A DNA stretch of 64,000 nt from NCBI GenBank assembly GCA_036725605.1, contig DAIMDW010000005.1:62001-126000 (forward strand). Reading direction: 5' to 3'. The stretch's first letter is position 1. Every line of letters begins with the position of its first letter. This document shows, in pieces, positions 35,412 to 43,559 of this stretch. A model generated the notes under the pieces. That model was not told the DNA's origin. It made no database searches and saw nothing but the letters and a program-made list of their open reading frames with translations. A program made the position numbers and the translations under genes. The DNA is from CALBTQ01 sp036725605 (GTDB taxonomy: Bacteria > Lernaellota > Lernaellaia > Lernaellales > Lernaellaceae).

Positions 35412-37079
35412 ATGAAAATTGCAGTCATTGAGGATTCGTCCCTTGTCATTTCCTTTTGGCAAAACTTCCTGAAGCCAATGGGCCATGAATATGCCTTTTT
35501 CAGTTCCCATCGCGAAGAGTTGGCGCGCGTGGGGGCTTATACGCCACAGGTGATTTTCTGCGCCGGCGTCCCGATGCACCAAACGGGCTTCGAAATGGGC
35601 CAGGCGCTCAAGTCGCATAAGCTGACCGGCAGCGCCGGGCTGGTCGTCTGTTCGACCTTGGGTGACGAAAACCTATATAAGGAATGGGACGCATCGTCCA
35701 TCGACGCGGTGCTCGTCAAACCCTTCACGCGCGAGAGCGTCGAACGGGTGCTCGCCCAACTGACGCGGCGCTATAACCGTCCGCTACGCGAGCGTCGATT
35801 GGCCGTGATCGTCGACGACAACAAAACCGCCCGTTCGGTGCTGGAAAAACAGATGCACACTCTGGGCTTCGACGTGCAGACGGCCGTGAACGGTCAGGCC
35901 GGCTATGAGTTGATTCTTAAGAGCAAGCCCGACATCGTGCTCACCGACGTGGAAATGCCGGTGATGAACGGGTATGAATTGTGCGCCGCGCTTTCCGAAA
36001 ATCCGGAAACGCACCGTCTGCCGATTTTGGTGATCAGCTCAACGGTGACGGATGTGGATGTCCACCAGGGTTTCAAATCGGGCGTTCTGGATTTTTTGCG
36101 CAAGCCGTTCGATTCCTTCAAACTCAGCGAAGCGGTGGCGACGGCCATCGGGCGCGAAAAGGTACAACATGACGGTATCGCGGTTGTGCTGTCCAACGAC
36201 ATGAAATTCTCCGCTCTGCTGGGCAAACTGTTCGCCGATCTGGCCTTGCAGGATCATCATTGCGCCAATCTCAACGAGCTTTCCGGCTACTTGTCGATGA
36301 TCGTACCCGATATCATCGCGGTGGATTTTTCCGGCGTCGATCACCAGGCGTGCACAATGTTGGAAAAATTGCGTGAGCACGAGGATCTGAAAGCTTCGCC
36401 AATCCTGGTGATGGTTGAGGCGGACGATCGCAATGCCATGATCAACTGTTTGCAGCACGGCGCCAACGATTTTCTGATCAAACCGTTCCTGCGCGAAGAG
36501 TTCAACGCCCGCGTGCTCAACCTTGTGCGCACCAAATCGCTGTTCGACGAGCTCAAGCATAGCTCGCACATCTTGGAAGGGCTCGCGTTCATCGACGGTC
36601 TCACCGGCCTGCTGAACCGGCGCTATCTCGAAGAGGGGTTACAGCAGCAATTCGCCCGCGCCGAACGGACACAGCGTCCGCTGTCGATCATGATGATCGA
36701 CCTGGATCACTTCAAGCGCGTGAACGACATGTTCGGCCATGCCATCGGCGATGAGGTGCTCAAAATCGTGTCCGAAACGGTGAAGTCCAGCGTGCGCAAC
36801 GTCGACATCGCCTGCCGTTACGGCGGCGAGGAATTGTGCGTGATTATGCCCGGCACGCCGACGCTGCAGGCGCGCGACATTGCCGAACAGGTGCGGCGCA
36901 ACATCGAAGCGAAAACGCTCACGCCCAAGCTCATTCGTCAGACAGTCAGTATGGGGGTAAGCACCTATCCCGACCTGTCGGGGCGCGAAACGTTGCTCAG
37001 CGACGCGGACAAGGCGCTTTACATGGCGAAAAACATGGGACGCAATCGCGTGTTGGTCAAGGACGAGGACATCGCCTAG
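35412..37079 (+). CDS. Three-receiver diguanylate cyclase (GGDEF)
   Basis: The 555-residue protein has three receiver-like domains and a C-terminal GGDEF domain. The first receiver (1-120) lacks the phosphoacceptor Asp (FCAGVPM at that place). The second (about 130-250) is complete, with VDDNKTAR, IVLTDVEMPVMNG and RKPF. The third (about 255-375) has IIAVDFSG and IKPF. The GGDEF domain has LTGLLNRR and the signature GGEEL, with an RNVD inhibitory site five residues before it. It therefore likely makes c-di-GMP from GTP under phosphorylation control with product inhibition. A TTG 9 bases upstream is an alternative start. The stop codon overlaps the convergent small gene. Confidence 0.88.
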   Translation: MKIAVIEDSSLVISFWQNFLKPMGHEYAFFSSHREELARVGAYTPQVIFCAGVPMHQTGFEMGQALKSHKLTGSAGLVVCSTLGDENLYKEWDASSIDAVLVKPFTRESVERVLAQLTRRYNRPLRERRLAVIVDDNKTARSVLEKQMHTLGFDVQTAVNGQAGYELILKSKPDIVLTDVEMPVMNGYELCAALSENPETHRLPILVISSTVTDVDVHQGFKSGVLDFLRKPFDSFKLSEAVATAIGREKVQHDGIAVVLSNDMKFSALLGKLFADLALQDHHCANLNELSGYLSMIVPDIIAVDFSGVDHQACTMLEKLREHEDLKASPILVMVEADDRNAMINCLQHGANDFLIKPFLREEFNARVLNLVRTKSLFDELKHSSHILEGLAFIDGLTGLLNRRYLEEGLQQQFARAERTQRPLSIMMIDLDHFKRVNDMFGHAIGDEVLKIVSETVKSSVRNVDIACRYGGEELCVIMPGTPTLQARDIAEQVRRNIEAKTLTPKLIRQTVSMGVSTYPDLSGRETLLSDADKALYMAKNMGRNRVLVKDEDIA

Positions 37080-37198
37080 CGGTAGATCGCGGGCAGCAAC
37101 GGATCGTTGCCGGTCAGGGTGAAAAACAAAATTCCGCCCAGTACGATCAGCAAAAACCACAACCATAAATAACGAAAAATGAAGCGCCGGATTTTCAT
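37076..37198 (-). CDS. 40-residue membrane peptide, DUF5989-like
   Basis: The peptide starts MKIRRFIFRYLW, has a single hydrophobic helix (LWFLLIVLGGILFF) and ends with PLLPAIYR. This matches the general plan of DUF5989 small proteins, which are often encoded next to SGNH/acyl-transfer genes of polysaccharide modification. Its ATG overlaps the stop of the upstream SGNH gene in ATGA, so it is probably translationally coupled. Its TAG stop shares the sequence CTAG with the stop of the convergent GGDEF gene. The function is unknown; it might be an accessory subunit of an acylation complex. Confidence 0.7.
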   Translation of the reverse strand: MKIRRFIFRYLWLWFLLIVLGGILFFTLTGNDPLLPAIYR

Positions 37199-38463
37199 GG
37201 CGTCGGCTCCTCGCTGCCGGGCAACGGTGAAATGACGGCGGCCAACAGCCCGGCGACGATCGCGTGCCCGGCCGCGTTGGGATGGAACGGATCTTCCTTC
37301 GAATTCCACAATCCGTCACCGCGCCCGTCGGCGGCAAAAGCGCCGACCGCGTCGACGTACGCCCGGTCCGTTTCCGCGGCCACGTCGACCACCGCCTGGT
37401 TGTATTGCGCATCCGTGCGATCGCGGAAGGCGCTGACGAACGGCAGCAGCGCGTAGAGACTGTCGGCCTGATCGTGTCGGCCGACCTGTTGCAGCGCGCG
37501 CGCCAGGTGAATGTACGTATTGCTCTGCGTCGAATCCAACTCCATCGACCGCTGGTAATGCGCGATCGCCTGCGGCCGGTCGCCGGCGTTTTCCGCGGCC
37601 TCTCCCTGCGCGAAGGCCGACGCGGCCTGCGCGGCGTCCACGACCTTCAAACGATGGAAGGGCAGGTTGATCGGCATTTTGATGAACACGACCATGATCT
37701 TGTTCTCGCGGCACAGCAGCTCGATCTCATGCAGGTTGGCTTGATATTCCGCCAGCGCCACCCGGCGCGGCATTTGCTCGGGATCGAACGAGCCGCGCTT
37801 GACCAACGCGCCGATCAGCGTGTTGCGGAAGAAGCGATACGCCGCGCTGCGGTTGAGCAGGTTTTGCGCGGCGACGATGTGCGCCGAGGTCGGCTGCTGT
37901 TGCGCGTCGGGCAGGCCGTTGTTGATGAAGAAGCGAAAGATGTCCAGGTCGTTGAGATCGTACGCGACCGTCACCAGGTCGGGCTGCCAGCCCAGCACGT
38001 CGCGCGCGAGAAAATATTTTCCCTGCCACGTCGTGTAGCCGGGCACGCCGCCGTTGATCGTCTCCGCGTTCAGGCCGCGCTCGCGCAGCAACGAGCCCAG
38101 CACCGCCGGGTAGGTTTTGTCCTCGGCCACGCCCCAGCCGAAGGTCGGACTCGCGCCCAGGCAGACGATCCGCGTGACGCCCGCCGGTTTGGGCACGGTG
38201 AAATCGGGACCGCGCAGGTGATGCGCGCTCGTGGTCACCGCCGCGCCTTCGAAGGTGGTCGACAGCCCGGCGCGCAAGCGCCACATGAGCTGCGCGTCGC
38301 GTTCCAGCAGCATCAAAATGCGATCGAGGCGCGAAGGGCGCATCAGCGCCAGGCACAGCGCTTCGGCGATCAGAAACAAAACGATCAGCGCGGCGACGCC
38401 GCCCAGCGAGCGCATCAGCGATTGGCGCGTTTCGGCCGGTGATGTGGTTGCCCGGTTTGTCAT
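37195..38463 (-). CDS. Membrane-anchored SGNH hydrolase with TPR-like insert
   Basis: The 422-residue protein has one N-terminal transmembrane helix (LGGVAALIVLFLIAEALCLALM) and an extracytoplasmic SGNH/GDSL domain. The nucleophile Ser lies in LGASPTFGWG, with Gly/Asn blocks in NGGVPGYTT and DLNDLD and the C-terminal Asp-His pair in DPFHPNAAGH. About residues 270-335 form a TPR-like helical insert (DRPQAIAHYQRSMELDS). Such proteins act as esterases or O-acyltransferase partners on envelope glycans. It is co-transcribed with the small membrane peptide and divergent from a second SGNH gene 64 bases away. Confidence 0.8.
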   Translation of the reverse strand: MTNRATTSPAETRQSLMRSLGGVAALIVLFLIAEALCLALMRPSRLDRILMLLERDAQLMWRLRAGLSTTFEGAAVTTSAHHLRGPDFTVPKPAGVTRIVCLGASPTFGWGVAEDKTYPAVLGSLLRERGLNAETINGGVPGYTTWQGKYFLARDVLGWQPDLVTVAYDLNDLDIFRFFINNGLPDAQQQPTSAHIVAAQNLLNRSAAYRFFRNTLIGALVKRGSFDPEQMPRRVALAEYQANLHEIELLCRENKIMVVFIKMPINLPFHRLKVVDAAQAASAFAQGEAAENAGDRPQAIAHYQRSMELDSTQSNTYIHLARALQQVGRHDQADSLYALLPFVSAFRDRTDAQYNQAVVDVAAETDRAYVDAVGAFAADGRGDGLWNSKEDPFHPNAAGHAIVAGLLAAVISPLPGSEEPTP

Positions 38464-38527
38464 GGTTCCCCGTGGTCGTTCCTGTTGAACTGATACTTCT
38501 ATTTAGCTAAAGTTCGAACGAATCTCA

Positions 38528-39607
38528 ATGTCGGAAGGAATGCACGACAACGTGACGCCCACGCCTCGCCATTCGTTATCGCGCGCCTGGCGGTTTTTTC
38601 TGCGCCGGCAGGTGCTCGTCTTGTCGCTACTGGTCGTCGTCGCGGTGACGGTCGCCGAGGTCGCGCTGCATGGCCGGCCGCTGCCTGCGTCGGTGCGCGA
38701 GCTGATCTGGGTGCAGGCGATGGACCCCGAAGTGCACGAGGCCGACGGCGATCCGCGGTTGCTGATGAAACTCAAGCCCGGTGCGCGTCACGTGTATGAA
38801 ACGCCCGCTCATCCGCCGCGCACGGTGTCGATCAACGCCCTCGGTTTTCGCGGGCCGGAGCATTCGTTGACCAAGGGCGAAAATATTTTCCGCATCGTCA
38901 TTTTCGGCTCGTCGACGGCTTACGGCGCGGCGGTGTCCGACGACCGGACGCTCAGCGCGCACCTCGAACGCATCCTGAACGAACGCGGCGATCCGGTGAC
39001 CTACGAGGTCTGGAACGGCGGCGTCAGCGCCTACAATCCCAGTCAGATGACCGTCCTCGCCGCGCGGACGATGGCGGCCGGCGCGCAACCGGACATCGTG
39101 CTCTTTCACATCGGTCTGATCGGCGCGCGGGCGTTTTTGCTCGGGCACGTCGACCTGCGACAATTCACCGCCGATCCGTCGATGGTCGGCGAATATTTTC
39201 TTGTGCCTTCGTTCATGCCGGCGAAGGCGACCGCCTGGCTCGCCGCGCATTCCCGGTTGTTCCTGCTGACCTTGGCGCACTTCACGCGCCTGGCCGAGGC
39301 CGAGGAGCGCGAGCGGCGCTTGCGCGATACGGCGCTTGCGCATCACCGCGCGGCGCTGGGCGATTTCGTGCGGACCTATCGCGATCGGACGCGCCTGGCC
39401 GCGTTCGTCGCCCCGTGCTACGAGCAGGATGACACCGCGTTTTTCGTGCGGCAGGTGACCGAGCCGGCCGGGCTGGCGCAGTGGTGCATCGCGGCCGACC
39501 ATGACGAGCCGGAGTATCGCCTGGAGCATCCGCCGGGCTACGTGTACGCGCATCTGGCCGAAAAACTGGCCGAGCGGCTCGACCGCGAAGGCTACCTCGC
39601 GCGTTAA
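38528..39607 (+). CDS. SGNH-like protein, catalytic Asp apparently missing
   Basis: The 359-residue protein has an N-terminal membrane helix (VLVLSLLVVVAVTVAEVAL) and an SGNH fold with Ser in IFGSSTAYGA, NGGVSAYNPSQ and a C-terminal His in LEHPPGYVYAHLAEKL. Where a DxxH dyad would be expected the sequence reads RLEH, so the Asp is not obvious. It is a distant paralogue of the divergent SGNH gene. Activity may be altered, or the Asp may lie elsewhere. An ATG at 38540 is an alternative start. Confidence 0.7.
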   Translation: MSEGMHDNVTPTPRHSLSRAWRFFLRRQVLVLSLLVVVAVTVAEVALHGRPLPASVRELIWVQAMDPEVHEADGDPRLLMKLKPGARHVYETPAHPPRTVSINALGFRGPEHSLTKGENIFRIVIFGSSTAYGAAVSDDRTLSAHLERILNERGDPVTYEVWNGGVSAYNPSQMTVLAARTMAAGAQPDIVLFHIGLIGARAFLLGHVDLRQFTADPSMVGEYFLVPSFMPAKATAWLAAHSRLFLLTLAHFTRLAEAEERERRLRDTALAHHRAALGDFVRTYRDRTRLAAFVAPCYEQDDTAFFVRQVTEPAGLAQWCIAADHDEPEYRLEHPPGYVYAHLAEKLAERLDREGYLAR

Positions 39608-39692
39608 AAAATCATCTTTCCGGTTGCCATCCTTTTGGTATGAGAGATAAAATAACAAGCGAGTCGGTCGACTGTGAGGGGGAGGGTGCCCG

Positions 39693-41816
39693 ATGTTTAT
39701 TAAACGTTTGCTTACGCTTGTCTTTTGTCTTTTCTTCAGCGCGATCGTTTTTGGGGGATGCGGATGCGAAGACGTGTCCGAACCCGGCGATCCGACCTTC
39801 TGCATTCTGCCCGACACCGGCGATGATGACGACGACGATGACGACACCGGTGACGACGACACCTCCGACGACGACTCCGATGACGACACCGACGATGACG
39901 ATACCGACGACGACGATAACGAGGCGGATGTCGCCTATGTCGACGGCGGCGGTTTTTCCGGCGCGGCGCTGGCTCTGAGCCCGGCGGGCGACATCTACGT
40001 GGTCAGCGTCAAGGCGCGCGAAATGCGCGTGTATAGCGCCGACGCCTGGAATCACGAAGTCGCCGTGTTCGACGTGCTGGCCAACCCCGCCGTGGCGCTC
40101 GACGGCGACGGCCGGCTGCATCTTTCCTACTACGACTGGTTCGGCAATCGCCTGTTGTACGCCGCGCAAACCGACCGTGGTTGGGACACCGAGGTCGTCG
40201 ACGAAGACGGCGACGTCGGCCACTACAGCGCGATCGCGGTCGACGGCGACGGCCACGTGCACATCGCTTACAACAAGGAAGTTTCGCGCACTTCGATCGG
40301 CGTGCGCTACGCGACCGACGCCGGCGGCTCCTGGAGCGCCGAAAACATCGACAGCGGACAGGACGTCGGTTCGTTCCCGGCCTTGGCGCTGGATGCCGAC
40401 GGCGCGCCGTGCCTGACCTACAACGGCGCCGACGAGATCATGCTCGCTTGTGCGGACGAAAAAGGATGGACGAGCCAGGCGCTGCCCGACAGCTACGCCA
40501 ACCAGCGCGACAGCGGACTGGCCTTCGACTCCGCAGGCGATCTGCACGTGATTTATTTGTCGACCGACACGCCCGATAAACTGCGTCACGCTTATGGCGT
40601 TCCGGGTTCGCTGACCGACGAATCGGTCGTTGGTACGCTCAACGTCGGCGACACGCTGGCCATGGCCGTCGACGCCGACGAGGTGGTGCATTTTACTTAT
40701 TATAACTATTCGTTGGCCGGCGTGATGTACGGCAACAACGCCGCGAAGGACTGGACGGTCGCCAATATCGGCAGCGGCACGCCGGTGTTCATCGCCGCCA
40801 ACGATGTCGACGATGCGGTCATCTCTCTCGGCGGCCTGGGTGTGTTTCGCCAGGCGGGCGAGGGGTGGTCGCAGCAGTACTTCGATCGCGGCTTCACCGT
40901 GGAGGATGTCGCGTTGGCCGCCGACGCCGGCGGCAACCTGCACGCCGTGTACTTCGACAGCTCCTTCCAGGCGCTGACCTACGCCCGGCAGAGCGGCAGT
41001 GATTGGACGACCGAGGTCATCGAGGAAGCATTGGGCAACAACGTCGAGAACATCGACCTGGTGCTCGACGGTGACGACAAGGCGCACATCACCTTTTACA
41101 ACGGCCTGACCACGCACCTGGGATACGCGACCAACGTTTCCGGGGCGTGGGTGCTCAGCGATATCGACGACGCCGATTTCGTCGGCCGCGACAATTCGCT
41201 GGCCATCGGCGCCGACGGCGCTCTGCACGTCAGCTACTCCGACGATGCGCAGGGCAATCTGTTGTACGCGACCAACGCCGGCGGCTCGTGGGCGCACTAC
41301 ACGGTCGACGACCAGGGCCTGGTGGGCTCGGACAGCGACATCGCGATCAACGGCGACGGCGATGCCGTCATCGCCTACGTCGATCTGAGCGACTACGACA
41401 TCAACCTCGCCGTCGGCGGCGAAGACGACTGGACGATCGAGGTGGTCGACAACGAAGGCGGCAACGAAGTGTCGCTGGTGTTCGACGGCGACGGCAATCC
41501 CCACGTTGCCTACGTCGGCGCCGGCCTGCGCCACGCGGTGAAGGACGGCAGTTGGACGGTCGATACGGTCGACTCGCTGGCCCTGGAGATGGAGACCGAC
41601 ATCATCGTGCGCGACGACGGCCGGGTGTTTATCGCCTACCAAACCCTCGACTGGAATCTAAGTCTGGCGCAAAAGGGTAGCGGTTCCTGGTCGACTTCCG
41701 TACTCGATGAAATCGGCGATACCGGCGAACATCCGTCGATGCTGCTGACGAGCGACGGTGATTGGGTAATTGCCTACGTCTCTTATGGCGCCGTCTGGCT
41801 GGCGACGCCCCGCTGA
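39693..41816 (+). CDS. Asp-rich surface lipoprotein with repeated propeller-like units
   Basis: The 707-residue protein has a lipoprotein signal peptide ending in VFGGC, an Asp-rich linker of about 40 residues, then a repetitive domain. Its units of about 45-50 residues have patterns such as ALDGDGRLHLSYYD, AVDGDGHVHIAYNK and AIGADGALHVSYSD, like BNR/sialidase-type propeller blades without visible catalytic residues. It probably forms one or two propellers displayed on the cell surface for binding. A very strong GGGGGAGGG lies 6 bases before the start. Its 3' end overlaps the convergent membrane glycosyltransferase gene by 34 bases. Confidence 0.78.
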   Translation: MFIKRLLTLVFCLFFSAIVFGGCGCEDVSEPGDPTFCILPDTGDDDDDDDDTGDDDTSDDDSDDDTDDDDTDDDDNEADVAYVDGGGFSGAALALSPAGDIYVVSVKAREMRVYSADAWNHEVAVFDVLANPAVALDGDGRLHLSYYDWFGNRLLYAAQTDRGWDTEVVDEDGDVGHYSAIAVDGDGHVHIAYNKEVSRTSIGVRYATDAGGSWSAENIDSGQDVGSFPALALDADGAPCLTYNGADEIMLACADEKGWTSQALPDSYANQRDSGLAFDSAGDLHVIYLSTDTPDKLRHAYGVPGSLTDESVVGTLNVGDTLAMAVDADEVVHFTYYNYSLAGVMYGNNAAKDWTVANIGSGTPVFIAANDVDDAVISLGGLGVFRQAGEGWSQQYFDRGFTVEDVALAADAGGNLHAVYFDSSFQALTYARQSGSDWTTEVIEEALGNNVENIDLVLDGDDKAHITFYNGLTTHLGYATNVSGAWVLSDIDDADFVGRDNSLAIGADGALHVSYSDDAQGNLLYATNAGGSWAHYTVDDQGLVGSDSDIAINGDGDAVIAYVDLSDYDINLAVGGEDDWTIEVVDNEGGNEVSLVFDGDGNPHVAYVGAGLRHAVKDGSWTVDTVDSLALEMETDIIVRDDGRVFIAYQTLDWNLSLAQKGSGSWSTSVLDEIGDTGEHPSMLLTSDGDWVIAYVSYGAVWLATPR

Positions 41817-43480
41817 GGTTCGGGGACGCGCCGCACGGCCATCAGCGCCGCCGCATCGGTCATCACCGGCATCGTCGCGTGTGTGCCGCGCCGCGCCGCG
41901 TAGCTCCAGTCGAGCGTGCGCCCGTCGTCCCAGGCCGCGCGCAACGCCAGAATCGCCCGCGCCACGTTCTTCGCCCCGGCCGGTTGCGGCAGACGGTAGT
42001 AGACCAACTCGAAGGGCCGCCAACCGGCTTCCGCTTGTTCGTCCTCGAGCAGCACCACGTCATACAAAGCGGCCGTGGCTTCCAGTAAATAGAAAATCTG
42101 CCGATCGTTGTCCGTCGGCGGTTCGATCGCCAGGCCGCCTGCCGCGGTCGGCGTCAGATGCTGCACGCGCAACGAAACGCGTTGGCCGCTGTTGAGACGC
42201 AGCAGGTTTTCGATGGTCTGACGACTCAAATCCAGCCGGTACTGGATGCGCCGATGCGCCAGATGATTGGGGTACGCGTCGGGCGGAGCGTCTTCGCGCA
42301 GCGGTTGAAAGATGGAATTTTTTTCGATCGTGCCGCCGACCAGCGCCAGACAGACGCCGGCGATCAGCGCCAGGCGCGCGCCCTTTCCGGCCCAATTATC
42401 GGTAAGCAGCAGATACGCTTCGCGCAACAGCAACGGCAGCAGCAACACTTGCATGGCGATGAAATCGTAGGTCATCGCTCCGTTGATCGTCGTGTACAGA
42501 CTGCCCGCCGGATAGTAAATCGACAAGGCGATGGTGTACCAACTGACCGCGTCGCGCCTGGTCGCCAGCACCAGCCGGACGAGCGCGGCCAACAAAACGA
42601 GCGCGAAAAACGCGGCGAACCAGGGGCCGAGAAAATCCCAACAATTGTTGTCCAGCCACAAATGAGCCCGGTCGGCCGCGCTCATTCCCGCCAGCGAGCC
42701 GTTGAGCGCCGCGGACACGAACGCGCGCTTTTCCATGACGTAATCAACGGACTTGAAAAGAAAAGGCGAGGCGAAAAGCAAAGTGAACGCGATCGCCAGA
42801 ACGAACCGTACCCCGCGCTTTTCGTACAGACCGCGGCCATGCGCCAGATGCAGCAGCAGCGCGATGAACAGCGGCGGCAGCAGCAACAGCGCGATGGGGT
42901 GGGCGACGATCGCCAGTCCGGCGCTCAGTCCGAACAGCAGCGAATAGTGAATCTTCCAGGGGGAAGTCAGAATCTTCAAAACAAAGAAGTTGGCCCACAC
43001 CAGATACACGGCGACGAAAAATTGCAAATCGGTCTTGCGGCTGAAATTGTCGTACAGCGGCAAGGTGGCCACGATGAAGGCGCACAGCAGGCCGAACGAC
43101 CGGTGCGCCAGCAGGCGTCCGGTGGCGTACGCGCCGAGGATCATCAGCAGATAAAACGGCAAACCGAACAGGTGAAAGCGGAAAAAGTCGATGCCGGCGA
43201 AATAGGCCGGTAGGGCCAGAAAGTAGGTATGATGCAAATAGTAGGTGCGGTAGCTGCGCACGCTTTCGGTCAGGGAGTGAAAGGAATGCGCCTGTAGGGT
43301 ATGGCCGTAGGCGGAGAGGAACGGGCGCGCGTTGAAATAATCGTGGTCGGGCAACGAACGGCCGTCGAATCGGGCGAAGGCTCCATGCGCCAAAATCACC
43401 CAGAGCAGCAAGGCGGCCAGCAGGCAACCGCTGACCGTCGGGCTGGAGAGCGCTGCGGAGAAGCTCGATCGTGGGCGCAC
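41783..43480 (-). CDS. GT-C-type membrane glycosyltransferase, paralogue A
   Basis: The 565-residue protein has about ten hydrophobic helices. An acidic motif in the first extracytoplasmic loop (FDGRSLPDHDYF) is the usual place of the catalytic Asp in GT-C enzymes such as ArnT and PMT. The C-terminal 170 residues form a soluble periplasmic domain. Such enzymes transfer sugars from polyprenyl phosphates. The GTG start has GGAAGG 4 bases before it. It shares GLLCAFIVATLP, SRKTDLQF and the DGRS-PDHD motif with the next gene on the same strand. The acceptor is unknown. Confidence 0.72.
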   Translation of the reverse strand: MRPRSSFSAALSSPTVSGCLLAALLLWVILAHGAFARFDGRSLPDHDYFNARPFLSAYGHTLQAHSFHSLTESVRSYRTYYLHHTYFLALPAYFAGIDFFRFHLFGLPFYLLMILGAYATGRLLAHRSFGLLCAFIVATLPLYDNFSRKTDLQFFVAVYLVWANFFVLKILTSPWKIHYSLLFGLSAGLAIVAHPIALLLLPPLFIALLLHLAHGRGLYEKRGVRFVLAIAFTLLFASPFLFKSVDYVMEKRAFVSAALNGSLAGMSAADRAHLWLDNNCWDFLGPWFAAFFALVLLAALVRLVLATRRDAVSWYTIALSIYYPAGSLYTTINGAMTYDFIAMQVLLLPLLLREAYLLLTDNWAGKGARLALIAGVCLALVGGTIEKNSIFQPLREDAPPDAYPNHLAHRRIQYRLDLSRQTIENLLRLNSGQRVSLRVQHLTPTAAGGLAIEPPTDNDRQIFYLLEATAALYDVVLLEDEQAEAGWRPFELVYYRLPQPAGAKNVARAILALRAAWDDGRTLDWSYAARRGTHATMPVMTDAAALMAVRRVPEPQRGVASQTAP

Positions 43481-43559
43481 GCAACCTTCCTTTCGCCGTG
43501 GATGAAACCGGTGCCCTGAGAATAGAAAGCGATCGGCGGAAAATCAACTCGGGAAGCGG

